Assembly: GCF_029892845.1 (NCBI RefSeq)
Contig: NZ_JARXVT010000004.1
Coordinates: 1-64,000 of the forward strand
Length of the DNA stretch: 64,000 bases
Direction: 5' to 3'
From: Aurantimicrobium minutum
Lineage (GTDB): Bacteria > Actinomycetota > Actinomycetes > Actinomycetales > Microbacteriaceae
A program made the translations under genes and the position numbers. The notes under the pieces were generated by a model, which worked only from the letters and a program-made list of their open reading frames with translations, was not told the DNA's origin and ran no database searches. Below, one piece after another: positions 55,439 through 64,000 of this stretch; within the stretch, counting starts at the first letter, position 1; each line of letters opens with the position of its first letter.

Positions 55439-56458
55439 ATGACTTCCACCATTTCTCTGGTCGAACGTCATCCGACCCTTGACGCTAGTTCGATTGTGAG
55501 CAGTCTGGTCCCGCCTCCACAGTTTGTTGAGGCTCGATTCGACAACTACATCCCCAATTCAGATTTCCCTTCACAAGAAGAAGTTCGACACATCTTGGAA
55601 GAGTTTGCGTCAAAGAACACATCTGTCATTAAGCAGGGAAAGCTTTTTGGTCGGTCAAAAAAGGTTGAGGACGTCCCACCTGGGGTTTATCTCGACGGTG
55701 GCTTTGGTGTTGGAAAGACGCACCTTCTTGCTGCAGCTTGGAATGTTGCTTCAGGAAAGAAGTACTTTGGCACCTTTCTGCAATACACCTCTTTAGTTGG
55801 TGCATTGGGCTATGTGAAAGCAGTTGAAGCACTCAAAGGCGCAAGCTTGATTTGCATCGATGAGTTTGAACTCGACGATCCAGGCGACACCATGATGATG
55901 ACGCGTATGCTCGGCGAACTCGTCGTCGGTGGAACACGTATTGCAGCTACGAGCAATACTCCACCTGCTGCACTGGGAGAAGGACGCTTTGCCGCCGCTG
56001 ATTTCTTGCGAGAAATTCAGGCCTTGGCATCTAACTTCAGAACTTTGCGTATTGATGGCACGGACTATCGCCAACGGACTGCAGAGGGTATTTCACGAGT
56101 TTTCAGCTCAAGTGATCTGACCACGTCGGTTGAGAGTAAAGCCAGCGAGGGCTTCACCGTCTCTGTGGACTCATTTGATGGACTACTAGCTCACCTGGCG
56201 ACAGTTCACCCGTCTGTCTACGTTCGTTTGCTTGAAGGCATTGACATTATTGCTTTGACCGATGTCCACGTGATTATGAACCAGACTGACGCTCTGCGAC
56301 TTGTTGCCTTTATCGACCGCGTCTATGACGCACAGATTCCCATCATTGCCAGTGGCTCTCCGATTTCAGAAGTTTTCGGGGGAGACATGATCAACGGTGG
56401 ATATCGCAAGAAGTATCTTCGTTGCGTATCCAGACTGATTGCTCTTACGAACTCCTAA
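55439..56458 (+). CDS. zapE: AFG1/ZapE-family ATPase
   Basis: The 339-residue protein is an AFG1-type AAA ATPase. The Walker A GGFGVGKTHLLAAAW (about residues 85-99), Walker B LICIDEFELDDPGDTMMM and sensor ATSNTPPAALGEGRF are present. In E. coli ZapE affects FtsZ rings; the actinobacterial role is not shown. GAGGA lies 11 bases before the ATG. Divergent from sseA with a 153-base gap, in which I see no other gene. Confidence 0.9.
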   Translation: MTSTISLVERHPTLDASSIVSSLVPPPQFVEARFDNYIPNSDFPSQEEVRHILEEFASKNTSVIKQGKLFGRSKKVEDVPPGVYLDGGFGVGKTHLLAAAWNVASGKKYFGTFLQYTSLVGALGYVKAVEALKGASLICIDEFELDDPGDTMMMTRMLGELVVGGTRIAATSNTPPAALGEGRFAAADFLREIQALASNFRTLRIDGTDYRQRTAEGISRVFSSSDLTTSVESKASEGFTVSVDSFDGLLAHLATVHPSVYVRLLEGIDIIALTDVHVIMNQTDALRLVAFIDRVYDAQIPIIASGSPISEVFGGDMINGGYRKKYLRCVSRLIALTNS

Positions 56459-56492
56459 AGCGAAACCAGCTGGAAACAAAACACTTCATTTT

Positions 56493-56519
56493 GTAACCTC
56501 AGCGTCACCTCAATGAACT
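56493..56519 (+). promoter_or_regulatory. Weak GlnR-like repeat before the first ammonium transporter
   Basis: GTAAC, six bases, GTCAC, six bases, GAACT. The spacing fits a GlnR box, but the second and third elements differ from GaAAC, so it is a weak match. Confidence 0.3.
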
Positions 56520-56596
56520 CGTGCGGTAATCGCAACCGAGCACACTCATGAATACAGACGGTTCTTTATCCGTCACCATTCGTGAAAGAGGTTGAA

Positions 56597-57853
56597 ATGG
56601 ATCAAGGCAACACCGCCTTCGTACTCATCAGCGCAGCGCTCGTGCTCCTGATGACTCCCGCCCTGGCATTCTTCTATGGCGGTCTCGTCAAGGCAAAGAG
56701 TGTCGTCAGCATGATGATGCTGAGCTTTGGCTCACTCGCACTGATTGGTGTGTTGTGGGTTATCTATGGTTACGCAATTGCTTTCGCTAACGAAGGTTCC
56801 GCAACTTTCTATGGCATTGATGGTGTTATCGGTATTGATACCGCATACATCGGTCTTGAAGGACTTCTCGAGACTCCTGAAGGAGCTGCCTTCCCACCAC
56901 TTGCATTTGCTGCCTTCCAAGCAACCTTCGCCATCATCACTGTCGCACTGATCAGTGGATCTATCGCTGACCGTGCGAAGTTCGGTGCTTGGTTGGTCTT
57001 CGCTGGTATCTGGGCAACTGTTGTGTACTTCCCCGTAGCTTCATGGGTATTCAACTTCACCATCGTGGACGGCAAGATCGTGGACGGCGGATGGATTGCC
57101 TACAACCTCGGAGCAATTGACTTCGCCGGTGGTACTGCTGTGCACATAAACGCTGGTGCAGCTGCTCTTGCTCTAGCACTCGTTGTCGGTAAGCGCATCG
57201 GTTTCGCCAAGGGTGTAGCTAAGCCTCACAACGTGCCCCTGGTTCTCCTTGGTGCTGGTCTGCTCTGGTTCGGTTGGTTCGGCTTCAACGCTGGATCTGA
57301 ACTCGCTGCTGACGGTATCGCTTCGCTTGCTTTCATCAACACCATTGCTGCTCCTGCAGCTGCTGTTCTTGGATGGCTCCTCATCGAGCGCATCAAGGAA
57401 GGTAAGGCGACGTCGGTTGGTGCTGCTTCCGGTGCTGTTGCTGGTCTGGTAGCGATTACCCCTGCTTGTGCGAACCTGACTCCAATGTGGGCCATTGTCC
57501 TAGGTCTGGTCGCCGGTGCTGTCTGTGCACTTGCTATCGAACTGAAGTTCACCTTCGGTTTCGATGACTCGCTCGACGTCGTGGGTATCCACCTCGTTGG
57601 TGGTCTGATCGGAACCTTGTTCCTCGGTTTCTTCGCTACCGACGTCGGACTTCTCTTCTCCGGCTCGTTCGATCAGCTGGGCAAGCAGGCTATCGCAGCC
57701 TTCACCGTCCTGATCTTCTCCTTCGTTCTCAGCTACATCATCGGAACGATCATTGAGAAGACCATGGGCTTCCGTATCAAGAACGAAGATGAGCTCGCTG
57801 GCATCGACACCATCGTTCACGGTGAAGAAGGTTACGCACTTCAGGACGCATAA
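56597..57853 (+). CDS. amt: Ammonium transporter (first copy)
   Basis: This 418-residue protein has about eleven membrane helices of the Amt/MEP family and moves ammonium or ammonia across the membrane. It starts with MDQGNTAFVLISAALVLLM, and carries LGAIDFAGGTAVHINAGAAALALAL (the pore His-containing signature) and DDSLDVVGIHLVGGL (second pore His). AAAGAGG precedes ATG 56597. It is followed by a paralogue; no glnK or glnD gene adjoins, unlike many amt loci. Confidence 0.96.
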   Translation: MDQGNTAFVLISAALVLLMTPALAFFYGGLVKAKSVVSMMMLSFGSLALIGVLWVIYGYAIAFANEGSATFYGIDGVIGIDTAYIGLEGLLETPEGAAFPPLAFAAFQATFAIITVALISGSIADRAKFGAWLVFAGIWATVVYFPVASWVFNFTIVDGKIVDGGWIAYNLGAIDFAGGTAVHINAGAAALALALVVGKRIGFAKGVAKPHNVPLVLLGAGLLWFGWFGFNAGSELAADGIASLAFINTIAAPAAAVLGWLLIERIKEGKATSVGAASGAVAGLVAITPACANLTPMWAIVLGLVAGAVCALAIELKFTFGFDDSLDVVGIHLVGGLIGTLFLGFFATDVGLLFSGSFDQLGKQAIAAFTVLIFSFVLSYIIGTIIEKTMGFRIKNEDELAGIDTIVHGEEGYALQDA

Positions 57854-57885
57854 TCCGCGTTCATAACTGATTACTCACGCGCTGG

Positions 57886-57907
57886 GCCCTGCAGAAAACT
57901 GCAGGGC
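57886..57907 (+). terminator. Hairpin between the two ammonium transporter genes
   Basis: GCCCTGCAG, loop AAAA, CTGCAGGGC make a perfect 9-base stem. The downstream T-run is only two bases, so termination may be partial. Confidence 0.6.
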
Positions 57908-57916
57908 TTGGCTGCG

Positions 57917-57932
57917 TTAACGTGATGGAAAC
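57917..57932 (+). promoter_or_regulatory. GlnR-type box before the second ammonium transporter
   Basis: TTAAC (57917-57921), GTGATG, GAAAC (57928-57932) match the a-site/b-site spacing of GlnR (gTnAC-n6-GaAAC) except for the first base. A second pair, TTCAC and GAAAC downstream (57941-57954), has shorter spacing. Confidence 0.5.
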
Positions 57933-57987
57933 ATGAACGCTTCACGAATGAAACGCGTGTGGCAAAGAATCTCTTGTGGAGGTTCTC

Positions 57988-59235
57988 ATGGACACAGGTA
58001 ATACCGCTTTTCTGATCATCTGCACTGCTCTCGTCCTGATGATGACGCCAGCTTTGGCCTTTTTTTACGGCGGATTGGTCCGTGCCAAGAGTGTCATCAG
58101 CATGATGATGCTCAGCTTCGGTTCGATGGCTATTGTCGGTGTGCTGTGGATTATCTACGGCTATGCAATCGCTTTTCCCGCTTTAGATAGCTCTACCTTC
58201 TATGGTTTGCCGGGGGTGATTGGGATCGACTTTGCTCACATCGGGCTTGAAAATCTCATTCAGGTTCCTGAAGGTGCCAGCGTCCCTCCTTTGGTATTTG
58301 CTGCGTTCCAAGCAACTTTTGCCATCATCACCGTCGCTTTGATTTCAGGCGCGATTGCCGACCGCGCCAAGTTTGGGGCCTGGATGGTTTTTGCAGGAGT
58401 GTGGGCGACGTTGGTCTATTTCCCGGTGGCTTCCTGGATATTCAACTTCACTGAAGTTGACGGTCACATCGTCAACGGCGGTTGGCTTGTCTACAACGTT
58501 GGCGCACTCGACTTTGCGGGAGGGACTGCAGTAGAGATCAACTCAGGTGCGGCAGCCCTTGCCCTCGCTCTGGTTCTCGGTAAGCGCATTGGTTTTGCTA
58601 AAGGAATTCATAAGCCTCACAACGTCCCCTTTGTTTTGCTAGGCGCTGGTTTGTTGTGGTTTGGATGGTTTGGTTTCAACGCGGGCTCAGCTATCGCAGC
58701 AAACGGTATCGCTGCTATTGCCCTCATCAACACCATGGCTGCCCCCGCAGCAGGCATCATTGGCTGGCTCATCATCGAACGTGTGAAAGATGGCAAGGCA
58801 ACTTCAGTTGGTGCTGCATCTGGTGCTGTTGCCGGTTTGGTTGCCATCACGCCATCGTGTGCATACCTGACCCCAACATGGGCTCTCGTCTTAGGTTTTG
58901 TAACGGGTGTGTTGTGTGCTTTGGCTATAGAGCTCAAGTTCACTTTCGGTTTTGATGACTCCCTTGACGTTGTCGGAATTCACCTCGTAGGTGGTCTCAT
59001 AGGAACCTTGTTCCTTGGACTATTTGCTACCGAGGTTGGCCTCATTTACTCTGGCTCATTTGATCAACTTGGCAAACAAGCAATCGCAGCGTTCAGTGTT
59101 TTGATTTATTCCTTCTCACTTTCATTTGCTATTGGTTGGGTTATTGATAAGACCATGGGCTTCCGAGTGCGCAACGAAGATGAACTTGCCGGTATTGACC
59201 TGGTTATGCATGGAGAAGAAAGCTACGACTACTAA
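57988..59235 (+). CDS. amt: Ammonium transporter (second copy)
   Basis: The 415-residue paralogue of the preceding gene has the same helices and signatures (MDTGNTAFLIICTALVLMM, VGALDFAGGTAVEINSGAAALALAL, DDSLDVVGIHLVGGL). In the first signature the residue after Val is Glu in place of His (AVEIN versus AVHIN in copy 1). GGAGG lies just before ATG 57988. A tandem duplication that has diverged strongly at the third codon position is likely. The GlnR box upstream suggests nitrogen control separate from the first copy. Confidence 0.95.
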   Translation: MDTGNTAFLIICTALVLMMTPALAFFYGGLVRAKSVISMMMLSFGSMAIVGVLWIIYGYAIAFPALDSSTFYGLPGVIGIDFAHIGLENLIQVPEGASVPPLVFAAFQATFAIITVALISGAIADRAKFGAWMVFAGVWATLVYFPVASWIFNFTEVDGHIVNGGWLVYNVGALDFAGGTAVEINSGAAALALALVLGKRIGFAKGIHKPHNVPFVLLGAGLLWFGWFGFNAGSAIAANGIAAIALINTMAAPAAGIIGWLIIERVKDGKATSVGAASGAVAGLVAITPSCAYLTPTWALVLGFVTGVLCALAIELKFTFGFDDSLDVVGIHLVGGLIGTLFLGLFATEVGLIYSGSFDQLGKQAIAAFSVLIYSFSLSFAIGWVIDKTMGFRVRNEDELAGIDLVMHGEESYDY

Positions 59236-59305
59236 ACCTGCGTGTCAGGTTTTGCTTTCAGGCAAACTTCTCGATAAAGTTCCAAAGTACTCATTAGAGT
59301 GCAAC

Positions 59306-59377
59306 GCGGATGTGGCGCAGTGGTAGCGCATAACCTTGCCAAGGTTAGGGTCGCGAGTTCGAATCTCGTCATCCGCT
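59306..59377 (+). tRNA. tRNA-Gly (anticodon GCC)
   Basis: Acceptor GCGGATG pairs with CATCCGC; the anticodon loop lies in ACCTTGCCAAGGT and reads GCC; the T arm is GCGAGTTCGAATCTCGT. The discriminator base is T and CCA is not encoded. Confidence 0.95.
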
Positions 59378-59430
59378 CGAGTGTGGTCATTCCTAAGACT
59401 TACTCATTGTTAGCGTGGGAAACCACCTAC

Positions 59431-59504
59431 GGTGGATTGGCCGAGAGGATAGGCAGCGGCCTGCAAAGCCGTCCACACCGGTTCGAATCCGGTATCCACC
59501 TCCA
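59431..59504 (+). tRNA. tRNA-Cys (anticodon GCA)
   Basis: Acceptor GGTGGAT pairs with ATCCACC; anticodon GCA lies in CCTGCAAAG; the T arm is ACCGGTTCGAATCCGGT. The discriminator is T and CCA is encoded directly after it (59502-59504). Confidence 0.94.
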
Positions 59505-59530
59505 AAACTAGGTAGAATTACTTAGCTTTT

Positions 59531-59602
59531 GAGCGATTGGCGCAGCGGTAGCGCGCTTCCCTGACACGGAAGAGGTCGCTGGTTCGATCCCAGTATCGCT
59601 CA
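59531..59602 (+). tRNA. tRNA-Val (anticodon GAC)
   Basis: Acceptor GAGCGAT pairs with ATCGCTC; the anticodon loop CTGACAC sits between CTTCC and GGAAG and reads GAC; the T arm is CTGGTTCGATCCCAG. CCA is not encoded. It is the third gene of a Gly-Cys-Val cluster. Confidence 0.95.
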
Positions 59603-59605
59603 CTG

Positions 59606-59634
59606 AAAACCCTCGGATTTCCGGGGGTTTTTCA
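59606..59634 (+). terminator. Terminator after the tRNA cluster
   Basis: AAAACCCTCGG, loop ATTT, CCGGGGGTTTT form an 11-base stem with one G-T pair and a T tail. Confidence 0.88.
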
Positions 59635-59680
59635 TTTGGCTAGGCTGGTAGTTGAGAAAGTTCTAAGAGGAGTTCACTTC

Positions 59681-61681
59681 GTGTCTGATGTATCCGGTTC
59701 ACTAACCGTTCAAGCCTCCAGCGATGGCTTTGCGCTCTACACAGACCGCAGCATCGTTGCCATGCGAGTCAACGGTGAACTGCGTGACCTTGCACATGTT
59801 CTCTCCGTGGGAGACGTTGTAGAACCCGTCACCATTGATTCTGCTGATGGTCTCAACATTCTTCGCCACTCGGCTGCCCACGTACTTGCCCAGGCGGTTC
59901 AGAATGTTAACCCTGAAGCCAAGCTCGGTATTGGCCCGCCAGTAACCGACGGTTTCTATTACGACTTTGATGTCGAAGAAGCTTTCACCCCAGAAGACAT
60001 GAAAGCGCTGGAAAAGGCCATGTCTCGTATTGTGCGCGCTGGTCAACGCTTCATGCGCCGTGTAGTCACCGAAGATGAAGCACGCGCAGAACTCGCTTCT
60101 GAGCCCTACAAGCTCGAACTCATTGGCCTCAAGGGCGGAAACACTGGCGACGACAACGAAAGCGTTGAGGTCGGCGGCAACGAGCTGACCATTTACGACA
60201 ACGTTGATCCCGCAACGGGGGAGACCGTGTGGAAGGACCTCTGCCGTGGTCCACACATCCCGAACACTCGCATGATCGGTGAAGGCTTTGCTCTTACTCG
60301 CCTTGCTGCGGCTTACTGGCGCGGTTCTGAGAACAATCCTCAGTTACAGCGCATTTATGGAACAGCTTGGCCTTCCAAAGCAGATCTCCGCGCATATCAA
60401 GAGCGTCTAGAAGAAGCTGCCAAGCGTGACCACCGTCGCCTTGGTAGTGAGCTGGACTTGTTTAGCTTCCCAGATGAAATTGGGTCGGGTCTACCTGTAT
60501 TCCACCCCAAGGGTGGTGTGATTCGCCGCACTATGGAGGATTACTCACGTCGTCGTCACGAAGAGGGTGGATACGAGTTTGTGTATTCACCACACATCAC
60601 GAAGTCGAACCTGTTTGAAACCAGTGGTCACCTTGACTGGTATTCCGATGGCATGTTCCCTCCCATGAAGTTGGACGAGATTCGCAATGAGGCAGGAGAC
60701 GTCACCCGTCAGGGCGTGGACTACTACCTCAAGCCAATGAACTGCCCTTTCCACATTTTGATCTTCAAGTCGCGTTCAAAGAGCTACCGCGAACTCCCTT
60801 TGCGTTTGTTCGAATTTGGTTCTGTCTATCGTTACGAGAAATCTGGTGTTGTTCACGGTTTGACTCGTGTTCGCGGCATGACTCAAGACGACGCGCACAT
60901 TTTCACCACGCGCGAGAACATGAAAGAAGAGCTCACCAAGGTTCTGAACTTTGTTCTCTCATTGTTGCGTGATTATGGCCTCGATGACTTTTATCTTGAG
61001 CTTTCTACCAAGGACCCCAAGAAGTATGTTGGCGACGACGCCATCTGGGATGAAGCGACTGAAACTCTCCGTCAGGTTGCAGAAGATTCAGGTTTGACGT
61101 TGGTTCCAGATCCAGGTGGTGCTGCGTTCTACGGCCCCAAGATCTCTGTTCAGGCACGTGACGCCATTGGCCGCACTTGGCAGATGTCAACCATTCAGCT
61201 TGATTTCAACTTGCCTGAGCGTTTCGACCTTGAATACACAGGTTCTGATGGAAACCGTCACCGCCCGGTGATGATTCACCGTGCACTCTTTGGTTCCATC
61301 GAGCGCTTCTTCGGTGTGCTGACCGAGCACTACGCCGGCGCTTTCCCACTCTGGCTAGCTCCAGTGCAGGCAATTGGTATAGCTGTAGCTGAAGAGTATG
61401 AAGCGTATCTTTCTGGAGTACTTGACCAGCTGAAGGCAGAAGGGCTTCGGGTACAGCTCGACGCCAGTGATGACCGCATGCAGAAGAAGATTCGCAATGC
61501 AGCCGCGCAGAAGGTTCCTGTTCAGATCATTGCCGGTGAAGAAGACCGTAACAACGGTGCTGTGAGTTTCCGCTTCCGAGATGGAACTCAGCGCAACGGT
61601 ATTCCGGTCAGTGAGGCAATCGCACTTCTTGTTGGTGCAGCCAAGGACCACCGTCAGGTGCTGACCGCTGAGGACCTATGA
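59681..61681 (+). CDS. thrS: Threonyl-tRNA synthetase
   Basis: This enzyme charges tRNA-Thr. From GTG 59681, with AGAGGAG upstream, it has 666 residues: an N-terminal TGS-like domain, the editing domain ([12 protein letters not shown] near residue 63, with CRGPHIPNT), the class II core ([52 protein letters not shown]) and the anticodon-binding domain. It begins a run with the HIT protein (ATGA overlap). No T-box is seen upstream. Confidence 0.97.
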   Translation: MSDVSGSLTVQASSDGFALYTDRSIVAMRVNGELRDLAHVLSVGDVVEPVTIDSADGLNILRHSAAHVLAQAVQNVNPEAKLGIGPPVTDGFYYDFDVEEAFTPEDMKALEKAMSRIVRAGQRFMRRVVTEDEARAELASEPYKLELIGLKGGNTGDDNESVEVGGNELTIYDNVDPATGETVWKDLCRGPHIPNTRMIGEGFALTRLAAAYWRGSENNPQLQRIYGTAWPSKADLRAYQERLEEAAKRDHRRLGSELDLFSFPDEIGSGLPVFHPKGGVIRRTMEDYSRRRHEEGGYEFVYSPHITKSNLFETSGHLDWYSDGMFPPMKLDEIRNEAGDVTRQGVDYYLKPMNCPFHILIFKSRSKSYRELPLRLFEFGSVYRYEKSGVVHGLTRVRGMTQDDAHIFTTRENMKEELTKVLNFVLSLLRDYGLDDFYLELSTKDPKKYVGDDAIWDEATETLRQVAEDSGLTLVPDPGGAAFYGPKISVQARDAIGRTWQMSTIQLDFNLPERFDLEYTGSDGNRHRPVMIHRALFGSIERFFGVLTEHYAGAFPLWLAPVQAIGIAVAEEYEAYLSGVLDQLKAEGLRVQLDASDDRMQKKIRNAAAQKVPVQIIAGEEDRNNGAVSFRFRDGTQRNGIPVSEAIALLVGAAKDHRQVLTAEDL

Positions 61682-62247
61682 GTCACTACGGAGAGAATGA
61701 ATTCGAGGGTGTAGACCTTCGATCTGCTTCTTCTTTTGCTGGTGTTCCTGACGAATTCCAGCGCCTGTGGACCCCACATCGCCTTGCGTACATAGAAAAT
61801 GGCCAGCAACCAGCCGAGGCAGACTGCCCGTTTTGTTTGGCTCCTCAAATGTCCGATGAAGAAGGCTTGATTGTTCATCGAGGCACCCATGCATTTGTCT
61901 TGTTGAACCTGTATCCCTACAACAGCGGACATTTACTTGTCTGTCCCTACAGACACGTTGCGATGTATGACGAAGCAACTGTTGAAGAAGTGGCAGAAAT
62001 AGCTAGTCTTACTCAGGAAGCAATGCGAGTGCTGAAGAAGGTCTCTCGCAATGATGGCTACAACATCGGTATGAACCAAGGTCGTGTTGCAGGTGCCGGA
62101 ATCGCAGATCATCTTCATCAGCATGTAGTGCCTAGATGGGCTACGGACTCAAATTTCTTCCCCATCATCGCCAAGAGCAAAGCAGTAACAGCTCTTCTCA
62201 GTGATGTGCGCAATGCCATCGCGCAAGCATGGCCTGAAGGCAACTAA
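61678..62247 (+). CDS. HIT-domain phosphohydrolase/phosphorylase
   Basis: The 189-residue histidine-triad protein has [10 protein letters not shown] (about residues 143-152) as the catalytic motif and a C-x2-C zinc pair at CPFCLAPQ and a partner His. It matches the actinobacterial HIT protein that follows thrS (Rv2613c, reported as an AP4A phosphorylase in M. tuberculosis). The start overlaps the thrS stop codon by four bases. In many relatives pgsA follows; here the next gene is pdxS. Confidence 0.92.
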   Translation: MSHYGENEFEGVDLRSASSFAGVPDEFQRLWTPHRLAYIENGQQPAEADCPFCLAPQMSDEEGLIVHRGTHAFVLLNLYPYNSGHLLVCPYRHVAMYDEATVEEVAEIASLTQEAMRVLKKVSRNDGYNIGMNQGRVAGAGIADHLHQHVVPRWATDSNFFPIIAKSKAVTALLSDVRNAIAQAWPEGN

Positions 62248-62287
62248 ACTTTTTCCTCTCACCCTCCACATAAAGAAGTTGTAGAAA

Positions 62288-63190
62288 ATGACTGAAAAGA
62301 ACAACGCACCCCTCACTGGCAGCAACCGCGTCAAGCGCGGACTTGCAGAGCAGCTCAAGGGTGGTGTCATCATGGACGTTGTTAATGCAGAACAGGCACG
62401 CATCGCTGAAGACGCTGGTGCAATCGCTGTAATGGCTCTCGAGCGTGTTCCTGCAGACATTCGTGCCCAGGGTGGCGTTGCACGCATGAGCGACCCTGAC
62501 CTCATCGAGGGCATCCAGGCTGCTGTGAAGATTCCTGTCATGGCAAAGGCTCGTATCGGTCACTTCGTTGAGGCCCAGGTTCTTGCCGAGCTCAACGTTG
62601 ACTTCATTGACGAGTCCGAAGTTCTCAGCCCTGCTGACTACATCAACCACATCGACAAGTGGGCGTTTGACGTTCCTTTCGTCTGTGGTGCAACCAACCT
62701 GGGTGAAGCACTTCGTCGTATCAACGAGGGTGCTGCCATGATTCGCTCCAAGGGTGAAGCTGGAACTGGTGACGTTTCTGAAGCAACCAAGCACATCCGC
62801 AAGATCAACTCTGAACTGCGCTGGTTGTCCTCCATGTCAAAGGACGAACTTTATGTTGCTGCTAAGGAGCTTCAGGCTCCCTACGACCTCGTTGTTGAGG
62901 TAGCTGCTGCAGGCAAGCTTCCTGTTCCCATGTTCACCGCTGGTGGCGTTGCAACCCCCGCAGATGCCGCAATGATGCTCCAGCTTGGTGCTGACGGTGT
63001 CTTCGTTGGCTCCGGTATCTTCAAGTCCGGTGAGCCCGCGGCTCGCGCTAAGGCCATCGTCAAGGCAGCAGCATTCTTCGATGACCCTCAGGTCATCGTG
63101 GAAACCTCTCGTGGCCTCGGTGAAGCAATGGTGGGCATCAATGTCTCAGACATTCCTGCACCACACCGCCTCGCTGATCGTGGCTGGTAA
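62288..63190 (+). CDS. pdxS: Pyridoxal 5'-phosphate synthase, synthase subunit
   Basis: PdxS forms the pyridoxal phosphate ring from ribose 5-phosphate, glyceraldehyde 3-phosphate and ammonia. The 300-residue barrel has [14 protein letters not shown] with the catalytic lysine, [36 protein letters not shown] and [30 protein letters not shown]. It is followed by its glutaminase partner pdxT, overlapping by 11 bases. Confidence 0.97.
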   Translation: MTEKNNAPLTGSNRVKRGLAEQLKGGVIMDVVNAEQARIAEDAGAIAVMALERVPADIRAQGGVARMSDPDLIEGIQAAVKIPVMAKARIGHFVEAQVLAELNVDFIDESEVLSPADYINHIDKWAFDVPFVCGATNLGEALRRINEGAAMIRSKGEAGTGDVSEATKHIRKINSELRWLSSMSKDELYVAAKELQAPYDLVVEVAAAGKLPVPMFTAGGVATPADAAMMLQLGADGVFVGSGIFKSGEPAARAKAIVKAAAFFDDPQVIVETSRGLGEAMVGINVSDIPAPHRLADRGW

Positions 63191-63806
63191 CTTCCACCAC
63201 CTCAGAATTGGCGTTCTCGCCTTTCAAGGTGATGTTCGTGAGCACATCCACGTTCTGGAAGAACTGGGTGCGCAGGTAGTCAAAGTTCGTCGTCCTGATG
63301 AACTTGCGTCCGTGGATGCCTTAGTCATACCTGGCGGAGAATCCAGCGTATTAGACAAGCTTGTGCGCTTGTTCGGCATGCAACAGCCACTGCGTGAAGC
63401 AATTGCCTCTGGACTCCCGGTTTTTGGAACATGTGCAGGGCTGATCATGATGGCAGACCATATTGTGGATGCCATTTCTGAGCAGGAATCCCTTGGTGGA
63501 CTTCACGTAGATGTTCGTCGCAACGCTTTTGGCACCCAAATTGATTCCTTTGAGGTTGATCTTGAGATGCCAGGTGTTACCGCTGAGCCAGTTCCCGCTA
63601 CCTTCATTCGTGCGCCTATCGTGGAGCGCGTGGGTGAGGGAGTCCGTGTGATTTCACAACTTGATGATGGGCGCATAGTTGCTGTTGAACAGGGATACCT
63701 TCTGGGAATCTCCTTTCACCCCGAAGTGAATGGGGATACTCGAGTGCATGAATACTTCCTTGGGCGCGTAGCCCAATCAGTCTCTGAGAAGAAAGCTAGT
63801 ATCTAA
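63180..63806 (+). CDS. pdxT: Pyridoxal 5'-phosphate synthase, glutaminase subunit
   Basis: PdxT supplies ammonia to PdxS from glutamine. From GTG 63180 it has 208 residues. [14 protein letters not shown] (start of the fold), [24 protein letters not shown] with the catalytic Cys and [19 protein letters not shown] with the His-Glu pair are present. The longer frame to 62985 lies inside pdxS. The start has no clear ribosome site and relies on coupling to pdxS. Confidence 0.95.
   Translation: MAGNFHHLRIGVLAFQGDVREHIHVLEELGAQVVKVRRPDELASVDALVIPGGESSVLDKLVRLFGMQQPLREAIASGLPVFGTCAGLIMMADHIVDAISEQESLGGLHVDVRRNAFGTQIDSFEVDLEMPGVTAEPVPATFIRAPIVERVGEGVRVISQLDDGRIVAVEQGYLLGISFHPEVNGDTRVHEYFLGRVAQSVSEKKASI
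63797..63802 (+). promoter_or_regulatory. Leaderless -10 box of yebC inside pdxT
   Basis: TAGTAT, seven bases, then the ATG of yebC at 63810. The box overlaps the last codons of pdxT. Confidence 0.45.
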
Positions 63807-63809
63807 GGC

Positions 63810-64000
63810 ATGTCTGGACATTCCAAATGGGCAACCACTAAGCACAAGAAGGCGATTATCGACTCTCGCCGTGCGAAGTCTTTTGCCAAACTGATTAAGA
63901 ACATTGAAGTTGCGGCCAAGCTCGGCGGTGCCGATCTTTCAGGTAACCCCACCTTGGTGGATGCAATCCAGAAGGCGAAGAAGACTAGCGTTCCCAACGA
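63810..64000 (+). CDS. yebC: YebC/PmpR family protein, N-terminal part
   Basis: The reading frame begins [21 protein letters not shown] and runs off the window edge after 63 codons. The start matches the YebC family, DNA-binding or ribosome-associated proteins that help translation of proline stretches. ruvC-ruvA-ruvB are usual downstream genes but lie outside the window. TAGTAT seven bases before the ATG may give a leaderless message. Confidence 0.93.
   Translation, partial: MSGHSKWATTKHKKAIIDSRRAKSFAKLIKNIEVAAKLGGADLSGNPTLVDAIQKAKKTSVPN

Noticed and set aside
59605-59680. Possible T-box or other riboswitch before thrS
   Set aside because: Only 45 bases lie between the tRNA terminator and the start codon, too few for a T-box, and no T-box sequence is present.

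Overview
The window looks like a chromosomal core segment of an actinobacterium of the order Micrococcales, most likely a small-genome, moderate-GC (roughly low-to-mid 50s % by eye) member of the Microbacteriaceae of the freshwater type. The evidence is the gene content and order: a type II fatty acid synthase operon next to a PucR-type FasR regulator and homodimeric aceE; rnpB-ppgK-map; glnA2-glnE-glnA1; DUF4191-lipA-lipB; E2-lpdA-pepA-PAC2-sigA; a second GyrB/GyrA-like pair; sepH-DUF4193-DUF3093-dut-DUF3710-DUF3159-acn-dxs; RNase D-DUF3000; thrS-HIT-pdxS-pdxT-yebC. No phage, insertion sequence, CRISPR array or obvious island is visible, and no gap between genes exceeds about 210 bases.

Layout. 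122-7772 (minus): aceE, fasR, fabD, fabH, acpP, fabF, linking pyruvate oxidation to fatty acid synthesis. 7967-13674: peroxiredoxin, tRNA-Val, an unrecognised acidic protein, Nif3-like protein, a degenerate zinc-ribbon coiled-coil protein, RNase H, the RNase P RNA, polyphosphate glucokinase, methionine aminopeptidase. 13675-22226: panB, nadE and the nitrogen block glnA2-glnE / glnA1 with a GlnR-type box. 22255-30446: RDD protein, DUF4191, lipoate biosynthesis (lipA, lipB), E2 and lipoamide dehydrogenase, leucyl aminopeptidase; lipA/lipB make the cofactor used by the E2 next door. 30529-38284: PAC2 protein, the primary sigma factor, a small zinc protein and a convergent pair of type IIA topoisomerase subunits. 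38361-43313: phosphodiesterase-like protein, the division protein SepH, dut and small actinobacterial conserved proteins. 43421-51429: aconitase, dxs, and a fatty acid beta-oxidation pair. 51505-56458: RNase D, DUF3000, a reductase, SufE, a sulfurtransferase, ZapE-like ATPase. 56597-59235: two tandem ammonium transporters. 59306-64000: tRNA-Gly, tRNA-Cys, tRNA-Val, thrS, HIT protein, vitamin B6 genes and the start of yebC.

The observations I rate highest are: (1) the acidic orphan protein at 8659-9408 ends in a 14-residue motif nearly identical to the C-terminus of the division protein SepH (39524-40552), suggesting a common binding partner; (2) at least thirteen genes have a TANNNT -10 box exactly 6 or 7 bases before the start codon, pointing to widespread leaderless transcription, including a symmetric back-to-back pair at 13467-13480; (3) a full double GlnR-type box before glnA1 and a single one before the second ammonium transporter; (4) previously uncharacterised palindromes before aceE, fabD, acnA and lpdA; (5) loss of the zinc ligands in the zinc-ribbon protein. 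All calls are from reading the sequence by eye; none was checked against a database.
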